Shown: one piece after another, positions 58,567-64,000 of the stretch | How the letters are laid out: each line of letters opens with the position of its first letter | Position numbering within the stretch: the stretch's first letter is position 1 | Source of the DNA: Hofstenia miamia | Lineage: Eukaryota > Xenacoelomorpha > Acoela | NCBI GenBank assembly: GCA_004352715.1 | Contig: SCFE01000110.1 | Coordinates: 905,605-969,604, forward strand | Length of the DNA stretch: 64,000 nucleotides | Direction of reading: 5' to 3' | Program-made: the position numbers and the translations under genes | The notes under the pieces: model-generated | Told to the model about the DNA's origin: nothing | The model's database searches: none | What the model saw: only the letters and a program-made list of their open reading frames with translations

Positions 58567-59370
58567 ACAATTGTAAATGTGTAGGAGTGTGAATACTCAG
58601 TTATTCGTATTAGCAATCATTCAATACAATGAGCTTTGAATAATCCAATTTTATTCATATTTACAAACTTCCAAGCGATTGTTTTCATTAACGCAATCCG
58701 AAATGTAAAGTACGACACAGGGATTTCATAGAAAACTAGGTTATTTTTTTTGTCTAAGCTTTCATTTTTTATTTCTGATAAATATGTGCACTTTTCAAAA
58801 TATTCTAGGTTTTCAGTGCGTACAATTAGTAATTCAAAGTTAGTATCATTTATTTACTGTTATCACACTCCTGAATAATATGTGTAAATATTGATTTTTG
58901 AAAATTTGATTTGTAAAAAATACATGTATTTGTAGTTCAAGGTTCCTCTAATTACATAAGTTCTTAGAGATAACTGCTGCAGAAGGTTGATTTTGAATCA
59001 AAATGTCTGCATATCTATGTACCAATTCCAATTAATTAAAAATTTTCATACATTGTCTGTCTAAAATGGTGACTAAGTATATAATAGATCGTGGCAATTG
59101 GAAAGAATTATTGACAAAATTTAAATATACTCGTAAGAATTACTTTTTGGTAATCGGAAACTCATTTTTTATTCGTTATATACGATTTTGGGTGTTTGTT
59201 ACTCATAAATGTATTTAACAGTTAAAGTGCTTTTGGCGACGTTACTTATATCTGTATATGTAATTAAAGCTTCAATATTTTTATCTCATTCCATAGCCTG
59301 TTGTGTAGTCGCCTGGATGAGAAGTGTGCTTAAGTTAGACTGTTATCACAATAAATTTAAATAAAATCAC
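58567..59370 (+). promoter_or_regulatory. Probable 3' UTR with AATAAA at 59350 and 59360
   Basis: No recognised genes from the stop to 59682. The first canonical poly(A) signals after the stop that I find are AATAAA at 59350-59355 and 59360-59365. Earlier non-canonical sites are possible. Confidence 0.35.
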
Positions 59371-59682
59371 GTTGCATCAAAATCTTATTAACAAAGAGAA
59401 ACAACTGCAAATAATGACTATGACACTTCAGGAGGTGATAGCTTTACAAATTTTATAAGTATCTAGAAAAAAAGAAGAATATCTTTATTTAGCACAGTGC
59501 TTGAATTCAACAAAATTGCTGTTTTCTGTACCAAACGTGTCACGAAACATGTACAAAAAATAAAAATTTAAAAATATTTCTTTTATATAATATTAGTCAG
59601 TTATCTTAGCTTTTATGTCAAAGTTCGTAGAATTTGAACTTTTTTCCATGAATTATTTATTAATTTTGGTACATATGTTAGG

Positions 59683-60256
59683 CCAAGGCCTACTGTAATC
59701 ATGGCCTGGCGATTTACAGTAAAATTAACAAAAATGAGGCCACAAACACACTTCGCTGCAGACCAAGATTTGATGAAAACAAATCACTTTGAATAACCAA
59801 ATCAAAGAATTAGCTATTTTATATATCTATGTACCTTTTGGAGCGATTTGCTTCTTTGAAAATTGCAAAAACCACCCTCAAATATAACGAGGCCATTAAA
59901 AATAAACAATCTTTCTGCATATCAAAATGTATGATTTGACCTCATAAAAATCAGTCAATATAGATATAGACAAACAAAAATGTGGTTCTAACCTTTCTAC
60001 TTTGAGATTAATTTTTCTAGAAATTTAACTTACTTCTTTGCTTGTGAAGACCTTTAATTGTTTGAAGAACCCTTTTTTTGTTGCCAAGCAAATGCAATGG
60101 TTGTAATTCCACAAATTTGATGGGAATTTTTTATATTCTTTGTATTGCATATTTGGACAAAACTTTACACTAATTCCCTACATGCAAGAGTATTTTTTTT
60201 CTATTTTCCGTTTTTTGTACTTCAAATCGCCAGGCCGTGATTAAAGTAGGCCTTGG
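59683..60256. mobile_element. 574-bp MITE with 5-bp target duplication
   Basis: The ends CCAAGGCCTACTGTAATC and (inward from the right) CCAAGGCCTACTTTAATC continue as inverted repeats for about 35 bp (GGCCTGGCGATTT shared). Target copies TTAGG on both sides (59678-59682 and 60257-60261). No coding potential. Superfamily not assigned. Confidence 0.75.
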
Positions 60257-60523
60257 TTAGGCATACGTTAGTTATTCATTAGTGTGTTATTGTAAAAACT
60301 ATTAATTTTTTCAACAAACATTGACCATTTAAAATGTTAATTAGTTTATCTTTGCTCATGTTACTATTAAAACCTCATTCAAAAATAGCTGAAGAACATT
60401 ATAATATTTTTTAAGTGAACGACCGAATTTAAATATTCTAGATCTTGAAAACAAGCATTCAGAAATTTAGTGGAACTTTTTAAAACAAATTTAGAATGAT
60501 TTATGAAGTTCATGCAAACGTAT

Positions 60524-60543
60524 AATATATATATATATATATA
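60524..60543. repeat. (TA)n microsatellite
   Basis: Short TA run next to the 3' end of the minus-strand RT element. Confidence 0.85.
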
Positions 60544-60554
60544 ATGATATGATA

Positions 60555-61640
60555 TATGATAAGACAATCTTTATTAAGAGAAGAGAAAACACTTAAATAT
60601 AAAATGATGGTTTCTCAAAATAGCGCCATTTAAGAAAAAACAAAATATATATATTTAAGTAACAAATTTTGAATTTCTATAGTTAATAAATAAAAAAGGA
60701 ATATATTATCAAAAATTAACAAAATGTTATTTAAACAAAATTCTAAATTATTTTCTTAAAATTTCACATATTCATCATTAACACGTAATAAAAGATACAA
60801 TAAAGCACATTTTACAAAATTAACATTACAAAAATAGAATATTTAAGAATCACCAAATATAAAATTTTTTTTAAAAGAACGAAAATCAATACATATAAAA
60901 TTAACATTACAATGATTATTTTTTGGGTGAATGATTGAAAAACTTGTATAATGGTTGAGTTTGTGTTCCAGATGTTACAGATTAGACAAGATTGCTTGAA
61001 CCCTAACCAACATACCTTGATAAAACAAGTGTAGCATTTCCCCGCTGTAAAATTACTGACAATTGCTGGAAAAAAATATGTAGAAATCGTATTCAGATCG
61101 CTAGAGGCACTTCTGGCAGAAGAGATAAGACATCTTGGAGAATACTTTGATACCAATTGGTGACCATCCTCCTAAAGCTTCCAATGATAGTGGTATGAAG
61201 GATATACCAGCTGCTGAACATGATTCTGCATATTTAGTGAGTTTTCGGTTGTCTGAAACTTCCAGAGCATGACCAGCATTAGTACCCGCAAGAGAAACAA
61301 TCGAAGGCTGGAGTGAACTAATTACAGTCACATCTAGAGCGGCTGGGCGGCTAGAAGACCCCCATGGCAAAAAGATGTCCCCAGGACGAGCACACGAGAC
61401 TCAGTGAGGTTAGACTTTTCAAGCATAGGAGACAAAGCACATTTCGAAGCAGTTGAAAAAATAGCTTCTTTGAGTCGATCATAGGGCGCAATTCTTTCAT
61501 CATCAACCGCGCAGGACATGGCATGATAACCGAATAAATCCAAAGGCTTAAAGCATTTTGGACATTTTTTGTCATCATTAATTAAGGAGATGCCAAGCCG
61601 ATAACAAAATAAAACACAAAAATCAAATAACGCACACATA
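60555..61640 (-). mobile_element. Reverse-transcriptase element, C-terminal part, decayed
   Basis: Minus-strand frames 61639-61334 and 61370-61101 overlap with a frameshift near 61350. Visible: C-P-K-C-F-K-P-L-D-L-F-G-Y-H-A-M-S-C (CCHC-like zinc site), then R-P-A-A-L-D-V-T-V-I-S, G-H-A-L-E-V and L-G-G-W-S-P. This C-terminal arrangement is common to reverse-transcriptase proteins of many marine invertebrates; the D-V-T-V part resembles a restriction-like nuclease core (inference). AATAAAGATTGTCTTATC on the minus strand at about 60580-60563 looks like its 3' end. The RT core is absent unless it lies in unrecognised decay to about 61820. Confidence 0.7.
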
Positions 61641-61821
61641 AATACAAGTGAGTTTCAAAAAATATGCATGCTAAAACTAACATAAAAAGGCTGTTTTCCA
61701 CAAGATTATAGGAGGTAGTTTCCAATTCATCAGTTAATTCCACAATGCTCACATCAAGATGATCTTGAACTTGAGTGAAAATCACAATAACTTCAATACT
61801 AGAAACAAATGTGATTGCCAA

Positions 61822-62289
61822 TAATTTAGTTCAATAACGACCAACACTTTGTATGTAGGCGTTTGCATCTTCTTGCATATCCTAATTAAATATAATAATC
61901 AATCTTTCAAAAATCCATTCCACTGCCTAGAACATTTGTTACAACATAAATTCGCTTTCGGAAATCCAGATAAGACTACAATTATTCTTGTTTCATTCTC
62001 AAGGTAAATACTCTAGCAGAAAAATTCTGATCGAATAAATATTCGGTCAGGATTACGCATCTTGGAACAGAAATAAAATACTTTAATTTCAAATAAGAAC
62101 TGTCAGTGTCATTTGAGGTAGTGGCTGGCGAGAGTTAGGTGATGATCAAATTCAAGTCTGGAAATTACATGGGGTCATTTAGTTCCACGAATGCAGAGGA
62201 TCATGCTTTGTAACAAGGAGAAGGTAAATTTGCATCTTATCCAGTTGCAGGTTACGGAATAGTCGGTATCCCTTTTATCAGCAATTAAC
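61822..62289. other. No recognised feature
   Basis: Short stretch between two retroelement fragments; nothing recognised. Confidence 0.4.
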
Positions 62290-63237
62290 CTCAAAGTCGT
62301 TTTAGAAACTTTTCAGTGATCTGCGATGCTCCACCAGATGCAATGAACACCAGTAGGTTAAATGAGGCATGTTCAATTTCTATTACTCTCTCTTGGTATG
62401 GCCTTGTTTTTTCAGTTTTATTGGCTCTAAGAGTTTCTGCTGCAGGTCTTCAAGCATTGCAGTTCGTTACATTGAACTTGGAGTTCCTCAAGGAACCATC
62501 AGTGGTCCTGTTTTTTTAACTATGCTGTCGATAACACCTATCAAATAAAAGACACAGTTAACTTCTCATTATCAGCTTTTGCTGACAATAATACTCTTAT
62601 TGTACCTGTCTTGTACGATGTTGGCGACAAGAGCAATTTTGTAATCAATTCTCTTGAGGCTCATTTTTTATCCAAGAACCTTCATTTTAATCATAGCAAG
62701 ACGAATGAACTTCTCATTAACATTGGTAAAACTCTGTCCCTGAGTTGCTTGGTGTGTACTTTGACAAGGCACTTTCATTTTCTCATCACATCAGGAGCAT
62801 GGCTAAAAAAGCTGCTAGTAAGTTGTATTTTGCTGAAATTGAAACATCTTGGATTTAGCCAATATGAACTATAAACACTATGCTATGCATAAAATCCCTT
62901 ATGCTGCTCTTAGATAAAGTTCAGAAAAAGCTTTACGTCTTAAAAATCAAATTATACCCCTATTGAAAAAATCATAACCAACGTTGATAATAGGCTTCTT
63001 CAGGAGATACCGACATCTGAGAATCATGTACTGCAAGATATTCTGCCTCAACGCTCACGTTATGGAACTAGTCGACTGCATGGGAGGCTCCCTGGAGTAA
63101 TCAAAACTAACTCTGAACGAAAACTTTCTCTATTTCCATATCAGCTCCTTTGTGGAATGAAAATCTAGTATTTCTATAACTTAAATGGATGTTTTTATCC
63201 GTTTTAAAATAAAAGTTTATTATTATTTTATTATTGG
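62290..63237 (+). mobile_element. LINE fragment (RT domain end to 3' tail)
   Basis: + strand pieces: I-E-L-G-V-P-Q-G-T-I-S-G-P (RT motif B), A-F-A-D-N-N-T-L-I (catalytic F-A-D-D changed to F-A-D-N), then H-S-K-T-N-E, and at about 63000-63170 a LINE C-terminal part with L-P-Q-R-S-R-Y. It ends in an AATAAAAGTTTATTATT-type tail at about 63209-63235. Several frameshifts; dead. Confidence 0.75.
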
Positions 63238-64000
63238 TGGCTGCAAATATGTTGCTAGTTCATTGAAAAATTCTTACATTTAATTTGATTTTTGCTAACA
63301 TCCAATATACAAAACGGATAGAATATTCGCCAGTTTTATTGTACCATTTTAGAATCTCCAACCAGGCCCATTAAAAGTAAATTAAATCTTTTAATTATAT
63401 TCTTAGTCCATTTGATGGGAAGAAATCTAACTAATCTAATCACTACAGGGATTTGTTGCATGCCAATAACTTAAATTACTTGGTTGAATAACATCCACTA
63501 TTTAGGTGAAGTTTCCATGAAGTGATTTCTGTTGGTGGGAATCTGTCTGGCACAACAAGTATTCCAGTTCAACAATTCTGACTTGAAGTTTCACCAATAC
63601 TCAGCTCAGAGAGTAATTATTATGTGTACCCTAGCTTACAGCAGTGTGGATAGTAAGCATGACACAATTAGACTTATCTCTCTTGTGGTTTTGTATTGAT
63701 GTATAGATTAACTAATTGAATACACCATTGATTGTGTTGTGCAATGTGACAGTTCACTAGCTCCTTATTGCATAGAGTAATAAAAGATAATTATTAGCAC
63801 TAAGCTGCTACTACCAAAAAACTATCAGCAGAACAATGTATATAACTAAGTAAATAGCAGATTCCTAGCCTACATATAATATTAACTAGATATACCATAG
63901 TTGCATTATCAGTTACTTTATAGTCAACAATTTGGATCTAAAAACATTAAGATAAATCCTATGTTTGGCTAACTAGCCACTTCCAAATTTATTATGAGGT
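63238..64000. other. No recognised feature
   Basis: The last 760 bases: AT-rich intergenic DNA with nothing I can identify. Confidence 0.45.

Noticed and set aside
57734-58030. 98-codon frame starting in the intron before exon 42
   Set aside because: Its first half is intronic; only 57922-58026 joins in phase with the transmembrane exon.
1-64000. CRISPR arrays, bacterial operons, tRNA or rRNA genes
   Set aside because: Spliced eukaryotic gene structure throughout; I saw no regular spaced repeats and no tRNA or rRNA signatures by eye. A tRNAscan-type search was not possible.

Overview
The window is AT-rich metazoan DNA: exons with GT-AG introns, long (TA)n runs and many decayed transposons. 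The transposon mix (Tc1/mariner, hAT, piggyBac, several LINEs, a Ty3/gypsy piece) and a repetitive gene family that I remember mainly from arthropod genomes suggest an invertebrate, perhaps a crustacean or another arthropod. I cannot name the species.

Almost the whole window (232-58566, + strand) is the 3' part of one very large cadherin gene. I can place 43 exons. Every junction keeps reading phase, except the one hidden by the 1000-N gap at 8373-9372. Together they hold about 8.2 kb of coding sequence: at least 24 extracellular cadherin (EC) repeats, a juxtamembrane module, one transmembrane helix (57197-57315) and a short cytoplasmic tail ending at the TGA at 58564-58566. Repeat number, the juxtamembrane module and a G-S-N-P-L-W motif in the tail fit the cadherin-23 family best. 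The 5' end and the first ECs lie left of the window.

Introns carry the other content. 1745-3240: LINE reverse transcriptase, minus. 12416-13341: piggyBac remnant. 15370-20900: a repetitive gene of unknown function (minus) split by a 4-kb A/C-rich block (15890-20050) that starts with a gypsy integrase and continues with unrecognised reading frames. 24937-25521: short mariner-like element. 28170-28545: LINE 3' end. 29349-30623: an intact intronless gene on the opposite strand, encoding a secreted beta-helix-like protein. 31847-33516: solo LTR interrupted by a hAT element. 33538-34905: Tc1-like element. 38055-38338: second copy of the repetitive gene. 41823-43047 and 44836-46420: two more hAT elements. 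51532-52033: possible piggyBac-like MITE. 52486-53764: mariner-superfamily element. 55964-56644: second copy of the LTR.

Downstream of the cadherin gene are a MITE (59683-60256), a reverse transcriptase C-terminal fragment (minus, about 60555-61640) and another LINE fragment (+, about 62290-63237). Four N gaps are present (8373-9372, 11596-11616, 31676-31816, 54286-55285). The 21-N gap is flanked by an exact 105-bp duplication that looks like an assembly error.

The most unusual items are the nested beta-helix gene, the A/C-rich block whose coding-looking frames are broken mostly by TAA and TAG, and three cadherin introns of only 42-43 bp.
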